The notes under the pieces: generated by a model
Database searches by the model: none
The model's input: the letters and a program-made list of their open reading frames with translations, nothing else
What the model was told of the DNA's origin: nothing
From: QHXM01 sp036403435
GTDB taxonomy: Bacteria > Acidobacteriota > Blastocatellia > Pyrinomonadales > Pyrinomonadaceae
Assembly: GCA_036403435.1 (NCBI GenBank)
Contig: DASWQY010000203.1
Location: 124,001 to 188,000, forward strand
Length of the DNA: 64,000 nucleotides
Reading direction: 5' to 3'
Program-made: the position numbers and the translations under genes
Shown here: positions 1 to 9,231 of the stretch, in pieces
How the letters are laid out: the number at the start of each line of letters is the position of its first letter
How positions within the stretch are numbered: position 1 is the first letter of the stretch

Positions 1-1831
1 CATCGTCGTGCGCCGCGCGGCCGTCTACGCGCTGACGACCGTCGCCATCGCCATCATGATCGGTGCGGTCGTTTACGTCGCCGGGCTCTACGCGCTCGTC
101 GGCGAAGTCGCCATCAGCGAATTGACCTTGCGCGTCGCGGGCGCGGTCGCGGCCATGACGGCCATCGTCATGATCGCCGCGCCCATCAAGAAGCTCTTGC
201 AGGAGCGCACCGACCGCCTCTTCTACGGCGAGCGTTACGACATGCGCAACGGGCTACTGGATTTCGGCCGCACGCTCTCGGCGACGACGGCGCTCGAACC
301 GCTCCTGAACGCGCTCGTCAGCCGCTTGCAGCAGGTCCTGAACGTCAACCGCATCGTCATCTTCATCGAGGACGAGACCGAGCCGGCCGGCTACCGCGTG
401 GCCCGCGCCGCCGGACTCTCGGCGGCGATGATCGTACCGCCAGACTTCCGCGAGATGATTCGCACGCGCTCGGCCGAGACGGGCGTCGTCCGCGCGGACG
501 ATCTCGACCTCGTGCCCGAGACCACCGGCTTCGTCCGCCGCGCGCTCCACTACTACGTCCCGTGCATCGTGCGCGGCCGGATGGTCGCCGTCATAGGCTT
601 GGGCCGCTCGGCCGACGGCGCGCTGCTCTCGTCCGAGGACGTGGAAATCCTCCGCACCGTCTCGGGCTACGTCGCCGTCGCCATCGAGAACAGCCTGCTC
701 TACCAGGAGCAGACGGCGCGCGCCGCCGAGCTTGAGCTGCTGAAGGAGTTCAACGAGTCCATCGTCGAATCCATCAACGTCGGGCTGCTCGCGGTTGATT
801 TGGACGGGCGCGTCACGCGCTGCAACTCGGCGTTGGAGAAGATACTCGGCGTGCGCCGCGACGCGGCCATCGGCCACCGCGTCGAAGACCTCTTCGCCGA
901 GGACTTCGGCGAGACGCTCCATCAGGTTTTGGGCAACGCCCGCTGGAACCTGAACGAGCTGCGCCACATCTACAAACTGCACACGGCCACGCACGCGGGC
1001 CGCTCGCTCGTCCTCAACGTCGCGTTCGCGCCGTTACAGGCCGACTCGCAGGGACGCACCGGCGCACTCGTCGTCCTCGAAGACGTGACCTCGCGCATGC
1101 GCCTCGAAGAGCAGTTGCAGCAGCGCGAGAAGCTCTCTTCCATTGGCCTGCTCGCGGCCGGCGTGGCCCACGAGGTCAACACGCCGCTGACGGGCGTCTC
1201 CTCATACACGCAGATGCTGATGGGGATGCTGCCCGAGACGGACCCGAAGCACGCGCTCTTGCAGAAGGTGCGCCGCCAGGCCGACCGCGCCTCCGACATC
1301 GTCAACAACCTGCTCAACTTCTCGCGCACGGGCGGCGCGACGGAGTTCACAGAGCTTTCCGTCAACCGCGTGATGGACGACACGCTCCAACTGCTTGAGC
1401 CGCAGCTGCGCCGCAGCCAGATAGAGATCGTGCGCGAGTACGACCCGGAACTGCCGCCGACTTACGGCAACGCGGTCAAGCTGCAACAGGTCTTCACCAA
1501 CCTGATTCTGAACGCGCGCGACGCCATCCTCGACGGCGGGCGCATCACGCTCTTCACCGCCTCGACCGCCGAGGACGCCATCGTCATCGAAATCTCGGAC
1601 ACGGGGATGGGCATTGCGCCCGAGAACGTCGCCAAGATTTACGACCCGTTCTTCACGACCAAGGGCGTCGGGCGCGGGACGGGCCTCGGCCTCGCCGTCT
1701 CCTACGGCATCGTCCAGGAGCACGCCGGCCACATCAACGTCGAGAGCACGCCCGGCAAAGGCACCACGTTCCGCATCACGCTCCCGACCGTCGGCGCGCG
1801 CGCGCACCTTCAGGCGGCGGCGAGCGACTGA
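1..1831 (+). CDS. Membrane-anchored GAF/PAS sensor histidine kinase (5' end outside window)
   Basis: Autophosphorylating sensor kinase of a two-component system. Residue numbers count from the GTG at 8, but the frame is open to the window edge, so more N-terminal membrane segments probably lie upstream. Two hydrophobic stretches (about 8-28 and 42-60) are followed by a GAF domain (about 97-230), a PAS domain (about 245-365), a HisKA box GVAHEVNTPL with the phospho-acceptor near His388, and a HATPase domain with N box NLILNARDAI, G1 box DTGMGIAPEN and GTGLGLAVSYGIV. The NtrC-type regulator at 2432 lies on the same strand after one small gene and is the likely partner (inference from position). 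Its stimulus is unknown. Confidence 0.93.
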   Translation, partial: IVVRRAAVYALTTVAIAIMIGAVVYVAGLYALVGEVAISELTLRVAGAVAAMTAIVMIAAPIKKLLQERTDRLFYGERYDMRNGLLDFGRTLSATTALEPLLNALVSRLQQVLNVNRIVIFIEDETEPAGYRVARAAGLSAAMIVPPDFREMIRTRSAETGVVRADDLDLVPETTGFVRRALHYYVPCIVRGRMVAVIGLGRSADGALLSSEDVEILRTVSGYVAVAIENSLLYQEQTARAAELELLKEFNESIVESINVGLLAVDLDGRVTRCNSALEKILGVRRDAAIGHRVEDLFAEDFGETLHQVLGNARWNLNELRHIYKLHTATHAGRSLVLNVAFAPLQADSQGRTGALVVLEDVTSRMRLEEQLQQREKLSSIGLLAAGVAHEVNTPLTGVSSYTQMLMGMLPETDPKHALLQKVRRQADRASDIVNNLLNFSRTGGATEFTELSVNRVMDDTLQLLEPQLRRSQIEIVREYDPELPPTYGNAVKLQQVFTNLILNARDAILDGGRITLFTASTAEDAIVIEISDTGMGIAPENVAKIYDPFFTTKGVGRGTGLGLAVSYGIVQEHAGHINVESTPGKGTTFRITLPTVGARAHLQAAASD

Positions 1832-1869
1832 GTGAAGTCCGCTGGCCGCCTCCCTCGTTCTAAAAATAG

Positions 1870-2298
1870 ATGAAGAGACTGCACCTGATCTTCGGCGTGC
1901 TCGTCGTCCTCGTCTTCCTGCTGACGGGGCAGTACATGGATTTTCAGAGCCCGAAGGTCCGGGAGCTGGCGGACGAGGGCACGCGAATGATGTTCCGCTC
2001 GCGTCACATCTACCTGCTGCTCGCGGGGCTCATCAATCTTGGCGTCGGCGTCTACTTCACATATCGCAAGGCGTCCTGGCGGAAGACGCTCCAGGTCGCG
2101 GGCTCGGTCCTCATCCTCCTCGCGCCGCTCCTCATGACGGCCGCCTTCTTCTACGAGCCGACGCTCAAAGGTCTGAAGAGGCCGCTCACTCTGCCGGGAA
2201 TAGTCTCCCTCTTCGCCGGGGTCTTTCTTCACCTCTTCGGCGGAATAAGACAAGGAGGCGAACCACGAAACCACACTAAACAGCACGAAAGGAGTTGA
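1870..2298 (+). CDS. Small membrane protein of unknown function
   Basis: A 142-residue protein with about four hydrophobic segments (roughly 4-20, 46-62, 75-95, 108-125). I do not recognise the family. It lies between the histidine kinase and the NtrC-type regulator on the same strand, so it could belong to that signalling unit. Its last dozen or so residues, including NHTKQHERS, are read through the left arm of the CACGAA palindrome at 2259-2338, and the TGA stop lies just after it. The C-terminus therefore looks created or rewritten by the repeat. Confidence 0.65.
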   Translation: MKRLHLIFGVLVVLVFLLTGQYMDFQSPKVRELADEGTRMMFRSRHIYLLLAGLINLGVGVYFTYRKASWRKTLQVAGSVLILLAPLLMTAAFFYEPTLKGLKRPLTLPGIVSLFAGVFLHLFGGIRQGGEPRNHTKQHERS

Positions 2299-2338
2299 CC
2301 TTTCTTCATGTCGCTTCGTGTGTCTTCGTGGTTCGTGC
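2259..2338. repeat. Palindromic intergenic repeat, CACGAA class
   Basis: The left half reiterates CCACGAA/CACGAAA and the right half reiterates TTCGTG, including the pair GCGAACCACGAA / TTCGTGGTTCGTGC. The left arm is read as the C-terminus of the upstream membrane protein. The same word class recurs at 7176, 22488 and 45801. Confidence 0.7.
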
Positions 2339-2431
2339 CCTTTCCTTCTTTTCTATCGCGACCTTGTTCCGTCAGACCAACCTCCGGCCCCTATTTGCCG
2401 TCTTAACGCTTCATGAGTTAGGTTATTGACT

Positions 2432-3841
<1,410 letters not shown>

Positions 3842-3843
3842 AC

Positions 3844-3874
3844 CTTTGAGCGCCGGGGCCGCGGGGGCTCAAAG
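3844..3874. terminator. Hairpin between convergent genes
   Basis: CTTTGAGC and GCTCAAAG form an 8-bp stem around a G/C-rich loop in the 61-base gap between two convergent genes. There is no strong U-run, so its role as a bidirectional terminator is inferred from position. Confidence 0.45.
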
Positions 3875-3902
3875 CAACGGCTGATGCCGCGTCCAGCTCA
3901 CG

Positions 3903-5276
3903 TTACTCTAAATCCAGCTCCTTGAGGTCAATCGTCACGTCAACGTTGAGCGCCTGCGGGTTGAGCTTGACCTCGGGCTCGACCTTCGGCTGTTTGGCGC
4001 TGAACTTCAATCTCCCGGTCTGCATGGCCCTTTCGACGAAAGCGCCGATCTCTTTTTCGACGAACTCCTTCAGGTAGGTGCTGTCGTAGGCCGCGCCCTG
4101 CTTCAGCTTCCAACGCTCCTTCAAGTAGTCTGCGTCCGCCTCCGGCACGCCCTTGATGGTCAGCGTGCTCATCGTGTAGCGCGGCCCTTCGGCGACGGCG
4201 ACGCGGTAGGTGACGCGGCGTCCCGCGTCGTCGAAGGCGGGCTCGGCCTTGACGCGCGCCTGAAGGTACCCCTTCCTGCCGTAAAACTTTTCGACCGCTT
4301 TCAGGCCCTCGTCGATCCTGAGCCCGTCGGCGACCATGCCCGGCTTCATCCCGAGCGGCGATTCCAGCTCGCGCGCCTCGTAGGCTTCGTTGCCGGACCA
4401 CTCCGCCTTGTCCCACGTGTAAGAGACGCCCTCCGTGACGGGCAGCGTAACGACGACGCCCCCCTTGCACTCGCCCGAGCCGACCGCGGCCACGGGCTGG
4501 CCGAACGTCGCCTTGAGGTGGCCGTGGTGCTTGTAGACGGGAATCAGGTTGGCGTAGGCGAAGGCTCCGGCGAACTCCTGCGAGTATTCTGTGCCAAGAA
4601 GACCTTTGGAGTTTTTGACCAGCTCGCCCTCGCCGACGCCCGCCGAGCCTGGGAAGCGCACGCCGCAGACCTTGACGGCCGAGCCCGAGACGCTGAAGAC
4701 GTGCTTGGGGTTCCTGCCCGTGGGGTCCGCCGACGGCGTGTAGTTGACCTGGCCCTCTATCTTTCGCTCTTGCAGCAGACTCTGCAAGGCCCTCGTGATG
4801 TTCTGTATGACGCCGCCGCGTTCGGGCGCGGTCCCGTTGAAGAGGGGCACTTCGCGGCGGACGGCGCTCACCAATTCCTCGTTCGTGAACCAGACGAAGT
4901 TGTCGAAGACGACCGGGACGCTGCCGCCCCTCTGCTCTTCGACCTGGAAGGTGACGGTCGCCTGATCATTGCTGGTCCGCAGGCGGTAACTCAGCTTCGT
5001 GAAGAGGCCGCTGTCCAGGAGCCGCTGCGCCGCCGCGTCCAAGTCCTCGACCGTGACCCGCTGGCCGACTTGCAACCCGCTCGCGCCGGCGGCCTGCTCT
5101 GTGGTGACCCGCGCGAGGCCCGCGAACTCCACGCTTGCGAGCCGCATGGACTTCCCCGAAGGTGGCTGCTGTGCCTGTGCCAATTCTGGCCGGACGATAA
5201 AGAACGCCAGCAAGGCGGCGAAGACTGCGGCGAAGCTGGCGGCGCGTTTTAAGAAGGCACGACGAGTCGGATTCAA
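3903..5276 (-). CDS. Exported POTRA-repeat protein without a beta-barrel
   Basis: A 457-residue protein resembling the periplasmic part of BamA/TamA/FhaC-type outer-membrane assembly factors. POTRA-like units are visible near residues 43-115 (SVEFAGLARVTTEQAAGASG), about 200-290 and about 355-430 (LTIKGVPEADADYLKERW). The chain ends without a C-terminal barrel. The N-terminus has a textbook twin-arginine motif, TRRAFLK, then a hydrophobic stretch ending ELAQAQ, so Tat export of folded protein is likely. The start is a TTG with no strong Shine-Dalgarno; no ATG lies before the signal peptide. It may scaffold another outer-membrane component (inference). Confidence 0.75.
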   Translation of the reverse strand: MNPTRRAFLKRAASFAAVFAALLAFFIVRPELAQAQQPPSGKSMRLASVEFAGLARVTTEQAAGASGLQVGQRVTVEDLDAAAQRLLDSGLFTKLSYRLRTSNDQATVTFQVEEQRGGSVPVVFDNFVWFTNEELVSAVRREVPLFNGTAPERGGVIQNITRALQSLLQERKIEGQVNYTPSADPTGRNPKHVFSVSGSAVKVCGVRFPGSAGVGEGELVKNSKGLLGTEYSQEFAGAFAYANLIPVYKHHGHLKATFGQPVAAVGSGECKGGVVVTLPVTEGVSYTWDKAEWSGNEAYEARELESPLGMKPGMVADGLRIDEGLKAVEKFYGRKGYLQARVKAEPAFDDAGRRVTYRVAVAEGPRYTMSTLTIKGVPEADADYLKERWKLKQGAAYDSTYLKEFVEKEIGAFVERAMQTGRLKFSAKQPKVEPEVKLNPQALNVDVTIDLKELDLE

Positions 5277-5314
5277 GAGGCTTACTCAACTATCTCTGCG
5301 GAAATTGGGAGCAT

Positions 5315-5387
5315 TTCTTTGCGCCTCCAGCGCCTTTGCGAGAGGAAACCAAAACCACATACGCAAGGACGCTGGAGGCGCTAAGAA
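5315..5387. repeat. Palindromic intergenic repeat, CTTTGCG class
   Basis: An imperfect inverted repeat whose arms contain GCGCCTCCAGCG and CGCTGGAGGCGC, with flanking CTTTGCG / CGCAAGG words. It lies between two genes on the minus strand. The words recur in the large hairpin at 52091-52230. Confidence 0.65.
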
Positions 5388-5441
5388 GTGAGTCTCGGTT
5401 TTGAGACGCGCGAGTAAGCTAAAAGGCTGTCTGCCGGTTCG

Positions 5442-6410
5442 TCAAATCCATGGAAACGTTTCGACGCGGTTGCGCCCCCTCTTCTTGGCCCGGTAGAGCG
5501 CCATGTCGGCGCGGGCGACCATGTCGCTGCCGGACTCTTCGTCCGAGAGGCTGGCGACGCCCACGCTCAAGGTGAGGCCGAACGGGCGCGAGCTTCCGCC
5601 GAAGAACCGCCCCTCGGCCGCGGCGCGAATCTTCTCGCCGAGCGCGCCCGCACCATTGAGGTCCGTCTCCGGCAGCAGCACCAGGAACTCTTCGCCGCCG
5701 TAGCGGAAGACCGTGTCCGTGCCGCGCACGGCCTCGCGCAGGACGGCCGCGATTTGCCGGAGCACGAGGTCGCCGGTCGCGTGGCCGTAGGTGTCGTTAA
5801 TCGTTTTGAAGCTGTCCAGGTCAACCATCAGGCAGGAGAGCGGACGATTGTAGCGACGCGCCTCCGCGCTCTCGCGCGCGAGCGTGTGCGTGAGCGCGTG
5901 GCGGTTGAGCAGGCCCGTCAGGGCGTCCTTCATGGCGCGCTCCTGGGCCTCCTCGGCCCGCACGCTCGCCTCCTCGGCGCTCGTCCGCAACTGGTCGCGC
6001 TCGCGCTTCAAGCGTATGCGGACGTGCACGCGCGCGACGAGTTCCGCGGCCTCGAACGGCTTGCTGATGTAGTCGTCCGCGCCGAGGCCGAGGCCGCTGA
6101 CTTTCATCTCCGTCTCGTCGCGCGCCGAAAGGAAGATGACGGGGATGTCGCGCGTGCGCTCGTCCTCCTTAATCAAGCGGCAGGCGTCCATGCCGTCCAT
6201 CTCGGGCATCATCACGTCGAGGATGACGAGGTCGGGCAGCTCCTCGCGGGTCAGCCGGACGGCCTCGCCGCCGTCGCGCGCCGTCAGCACGCGGTAGCCC
6301 TCGCGCTCCAGCCGGCGCTGTATGAGCTGGCGGTTGACCGGCTCGTCGTCGGCGACGACAATCGTGGGCCGCGCGATCTCTGTCACTTCCTTGAGCATAG
6401 CAACTGGCAC
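5442..6410 (-). CDS. Response regulator diguanylate cyclase (REC-GGDEF, PleD-like)
   Basis: Makes cyclic di-GMP from two GTP under control of receiver phosphorylation. A REC domain (residues about 16-130; DDE pair, phospho-acceptor Asp65, KP motif in YISKPFE) is joined by a charged helix (about 133-160) to a GGDEF domain. The active site reads GGEEF (238-242), preceded by five residues and RGTD (229-232). The latter matches the RxxD inhibitory I-site, so product feedback is expected. The start is a GTG with AGGTGA seven bases upstream; an internal ATG at codon 5 lacks a ribosome site. No sensor kinase is adjacent. Confidence 0.95.
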   Translation of the reverse strand: MPVAMLKEVTEIARPTIVVADDEPVNRQLIQRRLEREGYRVLTARDGGEAVRLTREELPDLVILDVMMPEMDGMDACRLIKEDERTRDIPVIFLSARDETEMKVSGLGLGADDYISKPFEAAELVARVHVRIRLKRERDQLRTSAEEASVRAEEAQERAMKDALTGLLNRHALTHTLARESAEARRYNRPLSCLMVDLDSFKTINDTYGHATGDLVLRQIAAVLREAVRGTDTVFRYGGEEFLVLLPETDLNGAGALGEKIRAAAEGRFFGGSSRPFGLTLSVGVASLSDEESGSDMVARADMALYRAKKRGRNRVETFPWI

Positions 6411-6705
6411 AGTTCTTCACCTGTCGGTTTTAAGTCGGCGACCCACGCGGGGGTTTTTCTTCAGGTTTATTGACGCGCAGACGGGCGCGAAGGCGGCCTG
6501 GCCCTGTGAAGAGATTTTTAAGGGGTACAAGAGAACTGCCAGGAGCTTTCCCACTAAGACCGTGCAGTGAGACTATCTTAAAATATTTTCCTCGGGGGCC
6601 GCAATAGGCAGTCTTTGTGCTAAGCTCTGGGGCCGGTAAATAGTGAATAACCGAACTTGCCGGTCAACTTGGGTTATTTACCATTCACTAAAGGAGGCTT
6701 GAGGT
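6411..6705. other. Intergenic region between divergent genes
   Basis: Separates the GGDEF gene and the HxlR gene, which point away from each other, so it should hold both promoters. It contains the palindrome at 6635-6690. I see no unambiguous operator or paired -35/-10 boxes. Confidence 0.5.
6635..6690. repeat. Palindromic intergenic repeat, GTGAATGG class
   Basis: The left arm is GGTAAATAGTGAATAACC. The right arm is GGTTATTTACCATTCACTA, which ends immediately before the Shine-Dalgarno AAGGAGG (6691-6697) of the HxlR gene. Related words occur at 9157-9229. Confidence 0.6.
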
Positions 6706-7149
6706 TTGCGACGACGCGAAGGCGACGGGTGCCCCGTGGCGGGGGCTTTGCAGCTTGTCGGCGACAAGTGGACGATGCTCGTGGTGCGCGACCTCGTGGC
6801 GGGGCCGAAGCGCACGACGGAGCTGCTGGCGGCGCTGCACCCCATCAGCAGCCGCACGCTCGTCGGCCGCCTGCGCGACATGGAGCGCGACGAGTTGATC
6901 GAGCGCCGCGACTTCGGCGGGAGCCCGCCGCACGTCGAGTACGTCCTGACCGAGCGCGGCCGCCTCCTCCTGCCCTTCCTGGACGCACTCCGTCGCCTGG
7001 GCCAATCCCTGGACTGCAACGACTGCGAAGACCGCCGCGCCCGCCTCGGCGATTACTGCGACGCCTGCCCGCGCCGCGGCGAGGCCGGGCCGACTCACGC
7101 ACCCTCACGCCGGCAGCGCGAGCGAGACGATTCGATTGTGCTCTTGTAA
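6706..7149 (+). CDS. HxlR-family winged-helix transcriptional regulator
   Basis: A 147-residue DNA-binding protein. The HxlR pattern is clear: a cysteine close to the N-terminus (GDGCPV), GDKWTMLVVRDL, the recognition region HPISSRTLVGRLRDMERDELI and the wing EYVLTERGRLL. A C-terminal extension carries clustered cysteines (CNDCED and CDACPRR) that could bind metal or sense redox state; this is not a standard HxlR feature. The TTG start is fixed by a perfect AAGGAGG eight bases upstream. HxlR proteins often regulate genes for detoxification of electrophiles. No divergently paired oxidoreductase is present, so the target is unknown. Confidence 0.88.
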   Translation: MRRREGDGCPVAGALQLVGDKWTMLVVRDLVAGPKRTTELLAALHPISSRTLVGRLRDMERDELIERRDFGGSPPHVEYVLTERGRLLLPFLDALRRLGQSLDCNDCEDRRARLGDYCDACPRRGEAGPTHAPSRRQRERDDSIVLL

Positions 7150-7175
7150 GAGCAGACGGCGGAATAAAAGAAACG

Positions 7176-7239
7176 GACCACGAAGCACGACGAAGCCGCA
7201 CGAAAGAGTTGATATTTCGTGCGGCTTCGTGGCTCGTTG
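7176..7239. repeat. Palindromic intergenic repeat, CACGAA class
   Basis: CGAAGCCGCACGAAA and TTTCGTGCGGCTTCG form a perfect 15-bp stem around GAGTTGATA, extended by CACGAAG / CTTCGTGG words. It fills the gap between two convergent genes and could terminate both. Confidence 0.75.
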
Positions 7240-7245
7240 CCTTCC

Positions 7246-8322
7246 TCAGTTCTGCCGCAGGGCCGGCATGGGAATCGGAATGATGTAGGTCGTCGCGCCC
7301 ACGCCGACGCCGCCCTCGCAGGAGTTGGGCGGCACGGTGCAGATGCGCCGGGTCGAAGGGCACTCCGACGCCCAGAACATGTAGCCGAGCAGGCCGTTGG
7401 TCGCGCCGGTCTTGGTCCCGACGGTCTGCACGTAATTCCCCGTGCTCTTCTGTAGCGAGCTTGAGAAGTTCACGCATTCCGGCGCGGGATTCTGGCCGGT
7501 GACGATGTAGAGCGAGCCCGTGAACTTGGCCGCCGCGAGCGGCAGAATCGGCGGGCTGAATTGCGCCTTGCCGTCAATGTGCTCCTGCCAGTCGGCCTGG
7601 GCCGCCGAGGCGTTCGTCGGCTGCTTGCTCGGGACCATCGCGTTCGCGTAATCAAGCACGGGCGTCGTGGTGTTGAGCCAGTCGGCCGTGGCCTTGCGCG
7701 TCAGGGCTATCAGCCAGCGGTCGCCGGCCGCCAGGTCAATCGTCAGACGCGCGGCGTGGTTGTTGCCGGTCGCGTCGTAGGGCAACTGCGAGCGGTAGGC
7801 GTTGATGAAGGCTTGCAGCCCCGCGAGGTTCGGGTTGGTGTTCTCCTCGTAATCTATCTCGATGCCGACGCCCAAGTTTCTCGCCACGTCGGCCGCGTTC
7901 AACCCGAGCTGCGTCGCGTTCTGTGCCAGCGCCTGGTTCCAGGCGTCCGTGTAGGTGATGCCGCCGATGGAGAGCATGACGCGGACGCCGCGGCTCTTGA
8001 AGTAGTTGACGACGTTCGCATCCATGCCGCGCGGGACGCCGTTCAAGGTCTGCGCGTCGGTCGTCTTGTTGAGTAGTTTGAGGGGCTGGACGAAACTGAG
8101 CACGACCAGGTTGACGGACGGGCGGCCGTCGCCGCGGTTTATCAGCCAGCGGTTCTTGAGGTCGAAGTCCGTCATATCGCGCGGGCTGGCCCAGGTGCAG
8201 GCGTCATTGCCGCAGTGCCAGGCACCGTAAATCGAGACCGGGGTGGGCGCGGCGTTTAATGTAGGAACAATGGCCGCGGCGGCGACTCCCAGGGCGAACA
8301 ACACAACCAGCTTTCTTAGCAT
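7246..8322 (-). CDS. Exported GH18-like (chitinase-fold) protein
   Basis: A 358-residue exported protein with signal peptide MLRKLVVLFALGVAAAAIVP. It carries glycoside hydrolase family 18 landmarks in order: a strand VLSFVQ, MLSIGG (SxGG motif), GIEIDYEE (catalytic DxxDxDxE region), a DYANAMVPS segment and GYMFWASE (MxW-like barrel end). In the DxxDxDxE box the third aspartate and the catalytic glutamate remain, but the first two positions read V and E, so hydrolase activity is uncertain. The ATG at 8322 follows AAAGGAG at good spacing; the longer frame begins ten codons earlier with no ribosome site. It could be a lectin-like binder or chitinase. Confidence 0.75.
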   Translation of the reverse strand: MLRKLVVLFALGVAAAAIVPTLNAAPTPVSIYGAWHCGNDACTWASPRDMTDFDLKNRWLINRGDGRPSVNLVVLSFVQPLKLLNKTTDAQTLNGVPRGMDANVVNYFKSRGVRVMLSIGGITYTDAWNQALAQNATQLGLNAADVARNLGVGIEIDYEENTNPNLAGLQAFINAYRSQLPYDATGNNHAARLTIDLAAGDRWLIALTRKATADWLNTTTPVLDYANAMVPSKQPTNASAAQADWQEHIDGKAQFSPPILPLAAAKFTGSLYIVTGQNPAPECVNFSSSLQKSTGNYVQTVGTKTGATNGLLGYMFWASECPSTRRICTVPPNSCEGGVGVGATTYIIPIPMPALRQN

Positions 8323-8471
8323 ACGTGTCTCCTTTCGGCTTTGCAGGTTCAACTCTCAGCGGCTTGAGTGATTCAAAACGACTAAGCAGCGGCCCTCTAT
8401 CTGGAAAGGAATTCCGGTCGCGCCTGGGTGCGCTTTAATGTCAGAAAGTGAGCTTTAATTCACGCCCGGCC

Positions 8472-9143
8472 TCAGTTCTCTTTGCTGCCCCGCGCCTTCT
8501 CAATGACCGGCTTCGGGTCCAGGGCAAAACTGTCCTGCCCCCAATCAAAGCCGGGAGACATCGCCCGAACGTCCGCGATCTCGTATTCCTTGACGGCGTA
8601 CCTGAGTTTGACGCGCTCGTTCGGGACGTGCTCCGTCACCGTCAAGACAAACATCCCTCGTATCTCACGCTTGTTAAGGAAGACGGCATAGGTGTGTCCG
8701 GCAACGACCTCCACGTCCTGTCTGAGTGCGGTGGGGCTGTGCCTCGAATCTTTTGATGGCGGCAACGAGAGCCGGTAGTAGGTGTGGAAAACATCCTGTG
8801 CCGTGAGCTTCTCAAGTTCGAGGTCAGGCCCCAGGTCAACGATGAGGGACATATCGAACCCGCCGCCGAGCGCCTGAAGAGTATCGTTGCTGTGGCAGGC
8901 CCCGTTGAAAAGAACTTCAGGACTGTTTCTGCGCGTCGAGTAAGCGGAAAGAAAGAGCGCGGTGTTCTCGTAGCCCTTCTGAAATTCCTCCTCGGAGCGG
9001 CAGCTATAGGAGGGGGAGAGCGTCACGGTCTTGATGACGTGAAGTTCCGGCAGCCCGTAATCCTGAGCAGAGGCAGCGCCCTGGGCCAACGTGCTGCCGG
9101 TTGCGGCGAGAAGCAAAACCACCACGAGAGCGAGTTTCTTCAT
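8472..9143 (-). CDS. Exported protein of unknown function
   Basis: A 223-residue protein with a clear Sec signal peptide (MKKLALVVVLLLAATGSTLAQ). The mature part is about 200 residues without a motif I recognise. The start at 9143 follows GAGGAGG with suitable spacing; the longer frame starting upstream is read from the palindrome at 9157-9229 and is unlikely. It lies downstream of trxB on the same strand, 88 bases away, but the palindrome separates them. Confidence 0.7.
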   Translation of the reverse strand: MKKLALVVVLLLAATGSTLAQGAASAQDYGLPELHVIKTVTLSPSYSCRSEEEFQKGYENTALFLSAYSTRRNSPEVLFNGACHSNDTLQALGGGFDMSLIVDLGPDLELEKLTAQDVFHTYYRLSLPPSKDSRHSPTALRQDVEVVAGHTYAVFLNKREIRGMFVLTVTEHVPNERVKLRYAVKEYEIADVRAMSPGFDWGQDSFALDPKPVIEKARGSKEN

Positions 9144-9156
9144 AATGCCTCCTCGA

Positions 9157-9229
9157 TTAGTGAATGGTGAATGGTGAATCGTCAACCGTAAATAGACGGC
9201 GCACCTTTTCTATTCGCGGTTCACGAATT
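9157..9229. repeat. Imperfect palindromic repeat, GTGAATGG class
   Basis: GTGAATGGTGAATGGTGAATCG is reiterated, and a partly complementary right side includes CTATTCGCGGTTCACGAATT. It fills the gap downstream of trxB and ends at its stop codon. Confidence 0.55.
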
Positions 9230-9231
9230 TT

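Noticed and set aside
2383..2398. Sigma-54-like box before the first NtrC-type gene
   Set aside because: The GG and GC doublets are 11, not 12, bases apart and the TGGCAC half is poor.
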